A stretch of 21,131 bases of DNA from Treponema sp. UBA3649 (GCA_002373325.1 DFKI01000139.1:1-21131); one strand, 5' to 3'; numbered from the stretch's first letter, positions 7,312 through 15,296 are shown. Notes: generated by a model not told the origin, from the letters alone. Numbers and translations are program-made.

Positions 7312-10185
7312 ATGTTCATCATCAAAAGTAACGGAAAAAAATCAAATGTAGGATTCGTTTGCGGCAACGGAGAATTTCCCGGAGTAATGAGGATTGCGTC
7401 CAGGGTTTGCGACGACGTGGCTCTGGTTGTGGGCGAGAGACCTGAAATAACCGAAACGAAGACAAACGATGTATGCGCCGTGGTTTTCGCAACTTTGGGC
7501 AGGACTGATTTTGCCGAAAAACTTTCCCAGTGCGAATGTATTTGTGATGCGGTCTCAAAAATCAAGGGAAAAAGAGAGAGCTATGTCTTTGCCGTTCAGA
7601 GCGATAAAATCATCATTGTCGGAAGTGACAAGCGCGGTACAATCTACGGACTTTTCCATCTTTCAGAGCTGATGGGCGTTTCTCCGCTTGTTGATTGGGC
7701 AGGCGTGCTTCCTGAAAAAAAAGAGCGCGTTGAGATTGAGGAAGGAATCACCGTGACAAAAGAGCCCTCCGTCCGTTTCCGCGGATTTTTCATAAACGAC
7801 GAGTGGCCCGCATACGGAAATTTTACAAACCATAATTTCGGCGGATTTAACGCAAAGATGTATGAGCATGTGTTTGAGCTTTTGCTCAGGTTAAAGGGAA
7901 ATTATCTTTGGCCTGCAATGTGGTCGGCACAGTTCAGCCTTGACGGTCCGGGACTTTTGAACGCAGAGCTTGCGGATGAGATGGGCGTGATTATGGGAGC
8001 GAGCCACCACGAGCCATGCTGCAGAAACGGAGAGGAATACCGCTATGTGAGGGGACCGGAATCAATTTACGGGGACGCATGGAATTTCTGGAAAAACAGG
8101 GAGGGAATCACAAGGTTCTGGGAAGACGGGCTCAAGCGCAACGGAAAATTCGAGAACGTAATCACCGTGGGAATGAGGGGCGAGGCAGACACCGCAATCA
8201 TGCAGAACGCAACTTTGGCTGACAACATCAATCTTCTCCGGGACGTGCTTAAAACACAAAACCGTCTTATCCGCGAGAACGTGAATCCTGATTTGGACAA
8301 GGTTCCCCGGATGCTGGCACTTTACAAGGAGGTCGAGCCTTATTTCTACGGAGACAAAAGCACGAAGGGACTGATGGACGACCCCGAGCTTGATGGCGTT
8401 ACCCTGATGCTATGCGACGACAACCACGGAAACCTTCGCACAGTTCCCACGGAAAAAATGAGGGACCACAAGGGCGGCTACGGAATGTACTATCACTTTG
8501 ACTATCACGGATGGCCGTACAGCTATGAGTGGGTCAACACGAATTATCTTCCCAAGGCACGCGAGCAGATGGAGGCGGCGTACAAGTTTGGAATCCGGGA
8601 GCTTTGGATTGTGAACGTGGGTGACATTTTGACGAACGAATTCCCGCTCTCATATTTTTTGAACCTCGCCTACGATTTTGAAAAATACAATTCCGACACC
8701 AAGGCATACAGCGACAAATGGTTTGCAAGCCAGTTCCCGTATTTTAACGACGAGCAGAAAAAGGAAGTCTCGGACATTGTTTTTGAATCCAACAAGATTT
8801 CCAGCATGTGCCGTACCGAAGCCCTAAAGCCGGACACTTTCCATCCGGTAAATTTCGGGGAGTCTGATTTTATCATCGCGCGTGCAAAAGAATTGATTGA
8901 GCGCGCAACAGAATTGCGTAAGTCGGTTCCATCAGAATATGACGCGGGATTCTTCAGCCAGGTTTATCTTCCGGTCGTGGGAACAATGAACGTTGAGCTC
9001 ATGCAGCTTTACAGCGGAAAAAACCAGTGGTACGCAAAGCACAATGCACTTGTAGCAAATGTGTATGCGGAGAAAGTCCGTGAATGTGTCAAGTTTGACA
9101 AAGCGATTGTCGATGAATGTGACAAGGTTGGCGGCGGAAGATTCTACGGCATGGCATGGTCGGAGCACTTCGGATTCAACGCATGGTGTGAGGCGGCGAA
9201 CAGCTATCCGGTTTATGCTTATGTTGAGCCCACAAGAAAGGACCGTGTTTCAGTCTGGATTGACGGCAACGACTTTACGACGACAGGTCAGGACTGGACT
9301 GTGCGGGACCTTTATCTTGATGATTTCAAAAATCCAGATTGCACGGAAGCACGGATAAAAATTGCGGCGTGCAATGAAAAGGGATGCGTGCTAAAAACAA
9401 GCGTTGATTCGGACTGGCTGAGTTTTACCATTGCAAAAGATTTGGAAGGTCTTAGCTCGGACGGAAACACGGGTCTTGATACAATCCGCATTACGGTTGA
9501 CAGGAAAAAACTTTCTGAGGCGGAGAAAAAAACTGAGCTTCTTAAAATTGAGGGAGATGACGGACATGGCGCGAAGATTCTCGTGAACGTCCACATTGAC
9601 GCAAATGTGCCGGGGACAAATTATCCTACGGGAACCTTCGTCCAGACCACCGACCACATCAGCATGGAAGCGACTCATTTCGTGCGCTCATCAGGATTTG
9701 ACATTCTTGGGCGATACGGAAAGACTTTGGGCGCGGTAAAGGCAAAGGAAATCACGTCAAGTTTCGCACCTGAGTCAAAAGATATTCCATTTGTGGAATA
9801 TGCCTTTGCGACGGATGCAAAATCACTTGAAAAAAACGACGGTCTTATGGCATTTGATTTTTACATCAATCCGTCAAACCCTGCGTACAAGGACAACAAA
9901 CTGCAGTTTGTGGCGGAGGTAAACGGCGAGCGGATTCTGAAGGATGTTGTGGACAGCGAGAAATTTGCGGTGGGAGACAACCAGCAGCCATGGGGAAACG
10001 ACATCGCGAACAACATCAGAATCGCCACAGTCTACGCGACTTGCAAGGCAGGACTGAATCTTTTGAAGCTGAGTCCCGTAACTCCGAACATCGTGCTTGA
10101 AAAAATCGTGATTCATGAGGCCAACAAGGAATTCAGAAAATCCTTCCTTGGAGCGCCGGAGACATACAGAATAGCGGAGGACTGA
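7312..10185 (+). CDS. Glycoside hydrolase family 115, xylan alpha-1,2-glucuronidase
   Basis: 957 residues, normal for GH115, whose members remove (4-O-methyl)-glucuronic acid from xylan main chain or xylo-oligosaccharides. Order of landmarks: N-terminal domain with G-S-D-K-R-G-T-I-Y-G (104-113); the catalytic barrel opening at R-F-R-G-F-F-I-N-D-E-W (155-165); N-Y-L-W-P-A-M-W (197-204); V-G-M-R-G-E-A-D (286-293); C-D-D-N-H-G-N (368-374); Y-H-F-D-Y-H-G-W-P (394-402); then the GH115 C-terminal beta domain starting around I-S-M-E-A-T-H-F (about 783) and ending with L-E-K-I-V-I-H. The N-terminus (MFIIKSNGKK) is not a signal peptide, so the enzyme should be cytoplasmic and act on imported aldouronic acids. 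The start is fixed by GGAGAAAGG two nucleotides upstream of ATG. Promoter and a palindrome upstream suggest regulated expression. No transporter is in the window. Confidence 0.93.
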   Translation: MFIIKSNGKKSNVGFVCGNGEFPGVMRIASRVCDDVALVVGERPEITETKTNDVCAVVFATLGRTDFAEKLSQCECICDAVSKIKGKRESYVFAVQSDKIIIVGSDKRGTIYGLFHLSELMGVSPLVDWAGVLPEKKERVEIEEGITVTKEPSVRFRGFFINDEWPAYGNFTNHNFGGFNAKMYEHVFELLLRLKGNYLWPAMWSAQFSLDGPGLLNAELADEMGVIMGASHHEPCCRNGEEYRYVRGPESIYGDAWNFWKNREGITRFWEDGLKRNGKFENVITVGMRGEADTAIMQNATLADNINLLRDVLKTQNRLIRENVNPDLDKVPRMLALYKEVEPYFYGDKSTKGLMDDPELDGVTLMLCDDNHGNLRTVPTEKMRDHKGGYGMYYHFDYHGWPYSYEWVNTNYLPKAREQMEAAYKFGIRELWIVNVGDILTNEFPLSYFLNLAYDFEKYNSDTKAYSDKWFASQFPYFNDEQKKEVSDIVFESNKISSMCRTEALKPDTFHPVNFGESDFIIARAKELIERATELRKSVPSEYDAGFFSQVYLPVVGTMNVELMQLYSGKNQWYAKHNALVANVYAEKVRECVKFDKAIVDECDKVGGGRFYGMAWSEHFGFNAWCEAANSYPVYAYVEPTRKDRVSVWIDGNDFTTTGQDWTVRDLYLDDFKNPDCTEARIKIAACNEKGCVLKTSVDSDWLSFTIAKDLEGLSSDGNTGLDTIRITVDRKKLSEAEKKTELLKIEGDDGHGAKILVNVHIDANVPGTNYPTGTFVQTTDHISMEATHFVRSSGFDILGRYGKTLGAVKAKEITSSFAPESKDIPFVEYAFATDAKSLEKNDGLMAFDFYINPSNPAYKDNKLQFVAEVNGERILKDVVDSEKFAVGDNQQPWGNDIANNIRIATVYATCKAGLNLLKLSPVTPNIVLEKIVIHEANKEFRKSFLGAPETYRIAED

Positions 10186-10206
10186 AATCCGGGAGAAGGG
10201 TACTTG

Positions 10207-10235
10207 TTGACATTTGGCGGATAAGGTAGTACATT
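10207..10235 (+). promoter_or_regulatory. Promoter of the FGE-domain gene
   Basis: -35 TTGACA (10207-10212, perfect), 17-bp spacer, -10 TACATT (10230-10235). It begins 21 bp after the GH115 stop, so the next gene can be expressed independently of GH115. Predicted start near 10242 gives a leader of about 90 nt. Confidence 0.65.
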
Positions 10236-10259
10236 TTGTGTGTAATTTTCGTGGGTGGA

Positions 10260-10287
10260 ACCTCGAAAAACTTCAGCTTTTCGAGGT
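10260..10287 (+). other. Strong hairpin in the 5' leader of the FGE-domain gene
   Basis: A 10-bp perfect stem (ACCTCGAAAA with TTTTCGAGGT) closes an 8-nt loop. It lies about 20 nt after the predicted transcription start and 30 nt before the AAGGAG ribosome-binding site (10315-10320). The downstream sequence is T-rich but interrupted, so termination would be inefficient at best. It may be a 5' stability hairpin, an attenuator-like element or a member of a dispersed palindromic repeat. Confidence 0.5.
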
Positions 10288-10330
10288 AACTTTGAGTTTG
10301 TTGTTTTTACTTTCAAGGAGCCGAATCAAT

Positions 10331-11866
10331 ATGAAGAGAATTTTATCCGTGTTTTTCACGCTGCTGATTTCCGCCGTGTCAATTTTTGCCCAGAGCGCGC
10401 GTTATGAGGAACTTATGGAAGAGGGCCGGACCTTTGAATCTGAGAAAAAATGGGTTCATGCACTCGGAGCCTATTATGACGCGATGGTTGAGGAGCCGAC
10501 TCAAAAATCCAAATCAGCATACGACGCTTTTTTGAATTTGGCCGCGGAGATTAAATCTGGAAAACCGGGCTACGGAACCTTTGATGAGTTTGATTCCTAC
10601 GACGGATGGAAAGAACTTGCCGCGGAGTACGAGGAATTCTGGAGGGAAAACTGCCCCCACTATTTTAAGGTCGGCGAGATTGAGAAAGGAGCCCTTGATG
10701 TTGCGACCAGAACCGGAAGCTACAAAGTCTCGGCTATAATGGAACTGTCCGAAAAATACAGCGAGATTCAGCCAATCATCCTTGAGGGCTACAAAAAAGC
10801 ATGGAAAGATTACTGGACGGACTGTTACCCCGACATCCTTCCCATTTCCGATGAGCCCGGCGAAAGATTTTATGCCCTGACACTCCACGTAATCGGTCGC
10901 GATGGAAAGGAACTTCTGGATTTCGGAGAACAAAGCGGCGACACTGCTTTTGAATGGAACGTCCACCGTGTGCCCAGGACCGTTATCAAAAAATTGGACT
11001 CCGAGGGAAATGAGATTAAGGTAAAAAAACTTTTTTGGATTGACGGAGAAAAGAGAACAGAGGCAAACACCAGCGGAGTGAAGCTTTACAAAATGGATGA
11101 GGATCCGCCTCCGAGCTACATAAGCAAGGTTGGAATCCGAGACATGATTATGGTTGAGGGCGGCACTTTCAAAATGGGAAACATCTCCGGGGACTTTGAT
11201 GAAAAACCCGTGCATGAGGTTACGGTCTCTTCTTTTTTAATCGGAAAATATGAGGTGACTCAAGCCCAGTGGATTGCCGTGATGGGTGACAATCCCTCAA
11301 AAAATCAGGGTGAAAAGCTGCCGGTGGAAAACATCACCTGGTACGATGCCATCGAGTATTGCAACAAGCTGAGTGAAGCCGAGGGACTTGAAAAATGCTA
11401 TGCCGGAAAAGGAAGAAACATCCGCTGCGATTTTACCAAAAACGGATATCGTCTCCCCACGGAAGCCGAATGGGAATATGCCGCGCGTGGCGGGAAAAAA
11501 TCAACCGGAAGATTTTTGAGCGGTGGTGGAGAGGACGACGCTTCCGAAATCGCATGGTATTCCGGAAACAGCAAAAAGACCACCCATGAGGTCGGTGCAA
11601 AAAAACCGAACGAGCTTGAGATTTTCGACATGAGCGGAAATGTGTGGGAATGGTGCTGGGACCGCTACAGCAAGGACTACTACAAGGAAAGTTTTGATTT
11701 TAATCCAACAGGCCCTCAGTCAAACATTGCGTCGGTCGTGAACAGGGGCGGAAGCTACAGGGATTTCAATTATGTGTGCTCAGTTTCCTACCGCAACAGT
11801 GATTTCGCAAACACAAAAAAAGCGACGCTCGGTTTCAGGTTGGTCCGCACTGTGGAGGAAAAATAA
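10331..11866 (+). CDS. Secreted FGE-sulfatase / SUMF1-domain protein
   Basis: 511 residues from the ATG preceded by AAGGAG; the longer open frame upstream runs through the promoter and hairpin and is not used. Residues 1-21 are a signal peptide ending F-A-Q. Residues 22-165 are helical and resemble TPR-type repeats (Y-E-E-L-M-E-E-G...W-V-H-A-L-G-A-Y-Y-D). A beta-rich linker follows (175-260). Residues 270-508 are the FGE-sulfatase fold: M-V-E-G-G-T-F-K-M-G, R-L-P-T-E-A-E-W-E-Y-A-A-R-G-G (374-388), S-G-N-V-W-E-W (435-441), N-R-G-G-S (471-475), G-F-R-L-V-R (501-506). True formylglycine-generating enzymes use two active-site cysteines after R-G-G-S; here only Cys483 is present, and no sulfatase is nearby. 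It is therefore more likely a non-FGE member, such as a ligand-binding or protein-interaction protein in the periplasm. It ends in a strong terminator. Confidence 0.85.
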   Translation: MKRILSVFFTLLISAVSIFAQSARYEELMEEGRTFESEKKWVHALGAYYDAMVEEPTQKSKSAYDAFLNLAAEIKSGKPGYGTFDEFDSYDGWKELAAEYEEFWRENCPHYFKVGEIEKGALDVATRTGSYKVSAIMELSEKYSEIQPIILEGYKKAWKDYWTDCYPDILPISDEPGERFYALTLHVIGRDGKELLDFGEQSGDTAFEWNVHRVPRTVIKKLDSEGNEIKVKKLFWIDGEKRTEANTSGVKLYKMDEDPPPSYISKVGIRDMIMVEGGTFKMGNISGDFDEKPVHEVTVSSFLIGKYEVTQAQWIAVMGDNPSKNQGEKLPVENITWYDAIEYCNKLSEAEGLEKCYAGKGRNIRCDFTKNGYRLPTEAEWEYAARGGKKSTGRFLSGGGEDDASEIAWYSGNSKKTTHEVGAKKPNELEIFDMSGNVWEWCWDRYSKDYYKESFDFNPTGPQSNIASVVNRGGSYRDFNYVCSVSYRNSDFANTKKATLGFRLVRTVEEK

Positions 11867-11868
11867 AA

Positions 11869-11905
11869 AAATCCGACAAACTGACTTTGACGGTTTGTCG
11901 GATTT
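11869..11905. terminator. Bidirectional terminator between the FGE-domain gene and the restriction gene
   Basis: A perfect 13-bp stem (AAATCCGACAAAC with GTTTGTCGGATTT) with an 11-nt loop sits just after the FGE-domain stop. On the minus strand the stem is followed by a long T-rich run (complement of the A-run at 11859-11870), ideal for ending the restriction-modification transcript. On the plus strand the following T-tract is weak (TTTGAGTTTCTT). Confidence 0.85.
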
Positions 11906-11933
11906 GAGTTTCTTGCCATGTGATTTTCGATGT

Positions 11934-12686
11934 TTAGAACAAAATCATTGGATTTGATTTAAATTGCAGCATATTTGCGGTATCAGCTCCATTATCTCCT
12001 CCTTTTCGCTGCAAGGTAATGTTTCCCAAATGGATATTGCCTTTCTCTGTAAATTTTACTTGGCAATCACCTGCATAAATAGAAATAGCCTCATTAACTG
12101 CGATTAAGCGCCATTTGTAACCGTCGCTTTTATTTATTACCAAAGTCCATTCTGCTGCAAATCTGCCACGTCCGCGAATTATATCGCTGATAATCATAAT
12201 CATGTTTTTCTGCAAGAATGATTTCAACTTTTCCTGTTCCGCACTTGTAAACTCATCGACAAACATCCTTTTTGAGTCACGAGATCCAGTTCTTGGAGGA
12301 AGTTCTCCATCATAAAGCTTCAGGAGGTTTTCGATTTCAGAATCAATATGCCAAATTTCCAAGTAGCCCTCAACTTTTTTCTTCTCGACTTGATTGAAGC
12401 CGGCATCATTCGAGACAAGTTTTACCTGAATATTTTCTACGGAAGCAAGTTCCGTGTCATTTGATTTTTTCTTTATAGTAACGTTGATTGTGACATTAAT
12501 ATCAGATTTATGGCCTTTATCGCCAATTTTCTCGGCATGAACAGATGTGACTTCATCCAAATTGTACATCATTATTTCAAGCCATTTCTGAGCGTCTTTA
12601 TCCTCTTTCCAATTATTGAATTTATCAGCAACTTCTTGTTCGTTGTTAAATCCTCCTTTAGCGATTTCAGAACCTGTCATAGACAT
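11934..12686 (-). CDS. HinP1I-type restriction endonuclease, predicted target G^CGC
   Basis: A 250-residue type II restriction enzyme. I recognise it as a homologue of R.HinP1I of Haemophilus influenzae P1 (about 247 aa): shared landmarks from memory are the N-terminal K-G-G-F-N-N-E...D-K-F-N-N-W-K-E pattern, N-L-D-E, K-S-D-I-N-V, N-I-Q-V-K-L-V-S-N, G-E-L-P-P, D-I-I-R-G-R-G-R-F-A-A-E-W and the C-terminal Q-R-K-G-G-D-N-G...T-A-N-M-L-Q-F-K. The active site is the unusual HinP1I form in which Gln replaces the second acidic residue: Asp62, Gln87 and Lys89, with six extra residues between Asp and Gln compared with HinP1I. By family it should cut G^CGC. The first ATG is used because GGAGG is 7 nt upstream; it overlaps the methyltransferase end by 10 bp, and the Met three codons in forms an ATGA junction. 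AT-rich compared with its neighbours, consistent with transfer. Confidence 0.9.
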   Translation of the reverse strand: MSMTGSEIAKGGFNNEQEVADKFNNWKEDKDAQKWLEIMMYNLDEVTSVHAEKIGDKGHKSDINVTINVTIKKKSNDTELASVENIQVKLVSNDAGFNQVEKKKVEGYLEIWHIDSEIENLLKLYDGELPPRTGSRDSKRMFVDEFTSAEQEKLKSFLQKNMIMIISDIIRGRGRFAAEWTLVINKSDGYKWRLIAVNEAISIYAGDCQVKFTEKGNIHLGNITLQRKGGDNGADTANMLQFKSNPMILF

Positions 12687-13642
12687 GCGACAACCTCCTT
12701 TTTCTCAAGAGCTTTTTTCATAATTTTTCGTAAAACATCTACAACCACAGAATTTCCAAATTGCTTGTAGGCAACAGTATCTCGCTCTGCAATTTTAAAA
12801 TTTTCGGGGAAACTGTCCAGTCTCGCACATTCCCTTGGTGCTAGTTTCCGAATTCTCCCATTAATTCTATACAAACCTGTTTTTGCTCCGGCTCCACCAC
12901 CATAAGCTGACAATGTAATTGCAGTTCCTAAAGGGCTGTAAATTCTTTCTCCTTGTCCGCCTTTGTTTACAGTTCCAATTCTAATTGGAGAGTCAGAATA
13001 GAATTCCTTTATTTTTTCATTTATGACAATATCATTTCTATGAATTTCATATTTTTCTGTTTCTGAGTCAGGTAAAACTATATCCACTACATGTTTAGTC
13101 AATTTTTCTTCACTGGGAAAGGAAAATCCTTTAACTTTTAAATCCTTTCTGAAACAAACAAAGTAAATACGCTTTCTACTTTGAGGAACCCCAAATTTTG
13201 AAGCATCCAAAACCTTGTCGTAAACATCATATCCAATTTCATCGAGAGTTTTTTTTATGACGGTAAGAGTTCTTCCTCCATCATGACGAGCTAGGTTTTT
13301 TACATTTTCCAAAAACATCACCTTTGGTTGCTTTTCTTTTGCGATACGTGCAACATCAAAAAATAGAGTGCCCCGGCTATCCTCAAAACCAAGTTGTTTT
13401 CCGCTGATTGAAAATGCCTGACAAGGAAATCCTGCACAAAGTATATCATGGTCTGGAATGGATTTCTCCGATATTTTGGTAATATCGCCTTCTGGTCTTA
13501 AAGAGAAATTATTTTCATAAACGGTTGCCGCATCTTTATCCCATTCACTCGCAAACACGGCTTTCCCGCCAAGAGAAGAAAGGGCAATATGAAAACCACC
13601 TATCCCAGCAAATAAATCTATGAATTTTAGTCCTCTGTCCAT
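12677..13642 (-). CDS. DNA cytosine-5 methyltransferase, M.HhaI-like, predicted target GCGC
   Basis: 321 residues with all C5-methyltransferase motifs: F-I-D-L-F-A-G-I-G-G-F (7-17, AdoMet), G-F-P-C-Q-A-F-S (71-78, catalytic Cys74), E-N-V (112-114), Q-S-R-K-R (154-158), R-E-C-A-R-L (270-275) and Q-F-G-N-S-V (294-299). The target recognition region closely follows M.HhaI: K-G-G-Q-G-E-R-I-Y (227-235) and A-I-T-L-S-A-Y-G-G-G (241-250), the loops that read GCGC in M.HhaI. It protects host DNA from the HinP1I-type enzyme it overlaps. No convincing Shine-Dalgarno sequence precedes the ATG; the upstream 40 nt are nearly all A/T, including a 14-bp palindrome. The N-terminus aligns with M.HhaI, so the start is probably right. 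Order methyltransferase first, nuclease second, would let protection precede cutting. Confidence 0.93.
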   Translation of the reverse strand: MDRGLKFIDLFAGIGGFHIALSSLGGKAVFASEWDKDAATVYENNFSLRPEGDITKISEKSIPDHDILCAGFPCQAFSISGKQLGFEDSRGTLFFDVARIAKEKQPKVMFLENVKNLARHDGGRTLTVIKKTLDEIGYDVYDKVLDASKFGVPQSRKRIYFVCFRKDLKVKGFSFPSEEKLTKHVVDIVLPDSETEKYEIHRNDIVINEKIKEFYSDSPIRIGTVNKGGQGERIYSPLGTAITLSAYGGGAGAKTGLYRINGRIRKLAPRECARLDSFPENFKIAERDTVAYKQFGNSVVVDVLRKIMKKALEKKEVVACL

Positions 13643-13652
13643 ATTCTTAATA

Positions 13653-13666
13653 TATAAAATTTTATA
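13653..13666. promoter_or_regulatory. 14-bp A/T palindrome just upstream of the methyltransferase
   Basis: TATAAAATTTTATA is a perfect palindrome 10 bp before the methyltransferase ATG, in an A/T-only tract that contains several possible -10 boxes on the minus strand but no clear -35. It may be part of the promoter or an operator for self-regulation, which some C5 methyltransferases perform. A chance palindrome is quite possible at this base composition. Confidence 0.3.
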
Positions 13667-13786
13667 AAAAATTTATAGACCTAAATGCAGATTTTATATT
13701 TTTATTTATAAACAGAAATACCTCCAGATATCTCAAATCCACACAAAAAATTTACCCATTGTCAACTCCCATTCTTCCAAAAGTAT

Positions 13787-14230
13787 TCAATCACATTTTG
13801 TGACAGGGACACGGGACATATATTTCAAAAGCTCGCTTTCAATTTCCTCCGCCGAATGAAGCTCCCCCTGATTCATTCCAGGACAGTCCTTGCACTCAGC
13901 TTCCCATGCTTCTTTGCTTTCCAAAACATTTGTCCAAAAAGGATATGTCCTGCACTGATTGGGTCTCGCCTCATAAGCCTCACATCCATTTTTCCAAAAA
14001 ATGCACTCGTAGTTTTGCTTTTCCCTGAGCGAAAGATACTCCTTGCCATCGTCGTCTTTTATCCACCGGCAAAAAGCAAGCGTGAATTGTTCCGTGGTAA
14101 GCCCTGCCCAATCCGAAAGTCTTTTCAAATCTTCTTCGGAAAGTAAAACCACTCCCGGAAATCCTGTGCAGCAAAAGGAGCACTGCCTGCATGAAAACTT
14201 CAATCCGTCCTTGTAAAATTTTTCTTCCAT
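13787..14230 (-). CDS. YkgJ family cysteine-cluster protein
   Basis: 147 residues with the CxxCxxCC-type signature of the YkgJ / zinc- or iron-chelatase family (PF03692): C-R-Q-C-S-F-C-C near residues 14-21, then C-I-F-W-K-N-G-C-x9-C-R-T-Y-P-F-W, and a third C-K-D-C pair near 116-119. These cysteines are expected to bind a metal or an iron-sulphur cluster; the role of the family is not established. The gene starts with GGGGAG about 9 nt upstream and overlaps the preceding membrane-protein gene by 1 bp (TGATG), so it is translationally coupled to it. Length is normal for the family. It is probably cytoplasmic. Confidence 0.85.
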   Translation of the reverse strand: MEEKFYKDGLKFSCRQCSFCCTGFPGVVLLSEEDLKRLSDWAGLTTEQFTLAFCRWIKDDDGKEYLSLREKQNYECIFWKNGCEAYEARPNQCRTYPFWTNVLESKEAWEAECKDCPGMNQGELHSAEEIESELLKYMSRVPVTKCD

Positions 14231-15294
14231 CAGAGATTCTCCCCGGCGCTTTTGTCCGAAATCTTTTTTCGCTCGCTCACCGAAAGCCGATTTTTATACT
14301 CGTCAATCTCCTGCCGAAGATAATCCAAAAAAGGAAGGGCATTTTTTGAGACAAGTTTTTCCTCAAACTGCACGTGACGGTAAATCGGTTTTAAAAGCAG
14401 GGTGATAAAATCCTTCGCTTTCTGCATCGCCTCCGAAGTCTCGTCATCCGTGTTTTTTCCCGAAAGATAAGAATCCTCGAAATCACTTTTGTACTTGCTC
14501 TGCCGCTTGATGATTGTGTCCCGTGAAGCATCATCGTCAAGAACCTCAATCTCCTTTATGCGCTCGTCCCTGCTCAATTTCACATGACGGTATTCGGTGA
14601 AAAAATTGTCGTACTCAAATCTGGGAGCGGAGGTAAATTCAAAGTCCAGCCCCGAAATGATGATTGTGTCATGGCTCGTCTTCGTGATTTTCAATTTGTT
14701 GATGTCAATCCCGAGCTGGTAAGAAGCCTTGTAGTTGATTACGGAAATCAGCTCGTCGTATTCCTTCGTCGCTCCGTGCACGACCTTACCCAATCCGTGA
14801 TTGTCCTTTTCGTTCAGGATTTCCCTCTGCTTGATTGTGGACGCACTTTCCGCATTTAAAAAACAGAGCTTGAGCACATTCTGATACGTGTGCTGATTGA
14901 ACGTAAGATTTTCGAGCAGACTGATTTTTGTCTTGAGGTCCGCCTCATTTTCCTGATACACTTGGATTTCATTTTTCTGCCGCTCGATTTCCTCATCCTT
15001 TTCGCGCATTTCAATCTCCCGTTCCGTTTCCTCCGCAAGGATTTTTTTACGGAGAACCGGTGTCCAAATCAAAGTGAGAAGAACAGTCAGAAATGAGCAG
15101 ACGACGGAGGAAAAAATTATGTTTAGGTTCACGGTCCATCTTGTGCGGAAAGTCATCGCAAAAAAAATGGTCATGCAAATCAGTGTGATTAAAATGATGT
15201 TTGAAAAAAAGAATACCACCGCGGAAAATCCTTTTTTTACCGGAGAAGAAAAGAGTTTGAGAAATTTATTTTTTCGTACATTGTTCTTTTTCAT
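14230..15294 (-). CDS. Two-TM coiled-coil membrane protein resembling DUF4230
   Basis: 354 residues from the ATG preceded by AGGAG (GCAGGAGTAAAA-ATG); a longer open frame overlaps the AraC gene and has no such site. A basic N-terminus precedes two membrane helices (about 24-46 and 57-80), then a highly charged coiled coil (about 81-128) and a soluble domain. Residues 185-220 (V-I-N-Y-K-A-S-Y-Q-L-G-I-D-I-N-K-L then a beta segment T-I-I-I-S-G-L) resemble the central pattern of DUF4230 proteins, where a G-x-D-h-x-K-h stretch precedes a beta hairpin. Function is unknown. It starts 2 bp after the AraC stop and overlaps the YkgJ gene by 1 bp, so the three form one unit. The DUF4230 assignment is tentative. 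Confidence 0.7.
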   Translation of the reverse strand: MKKNNVRKNKFLKLFSSPVKKGFSAVVFFFSNIILITLICMTIFFAMTFRTRWTVNLNIIFSSVVCSFLTVLLTLIWTPVLRKKILAEETEREIEMREKDEEIERQKNEIQVYQENEADLKTKISLLENLTFNQHTYQNVLKLCFLNAESASTIKQREILNEKDNHGLGKVVHGATKEYDELISVINYKASYQLGIDINKLKITKTSHDTIIISGLDFEFTSAPRFEYDNFFTEYRHVKLSRDERIKEIEVLDDDASRDTIIKRQSKYKSDFEDSYLSGKNTDDETSEAMQKAKDFITLLLKPIYRHVQFEEKLVSKNALPFLDYLRQEIDEYKNRLSVSERKKISDKSAGENL

Positions 15295-15296
15295 TT

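Noticed and set aside
10214..10330. N-terminal extension of the FGE-domain gene
   Set aside because: It would run through the predicted -10 box and the 10-bp hairpin and would bury the signal peptide; the ATG at 10331 has AAGGAG and a proper signal peptide.
10514..11215. A 233-codon open frame on the minus strand inside the FGE-domain gene
   Set aside because: It is antisense to a gene with a signal peptide and clear domain motifs, has no ribosome-binding site, and its product lacks any family feature.
13737..13765. TTGACA on the minus strand as a -35 box for the restriction-modification module
   Set aside because: No acceptable -10 box lies 16-18 bp downstream, so it is not supported as a promoter.
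13791..13803. TCACA-TTT-TGTGA, a CRP-like inverted repeat
   Set aside because: It lies within the last codons of the YkgJ gene, has the half-sites too close (3 bp) for CRP, and no promoter follows at a suitable distance.
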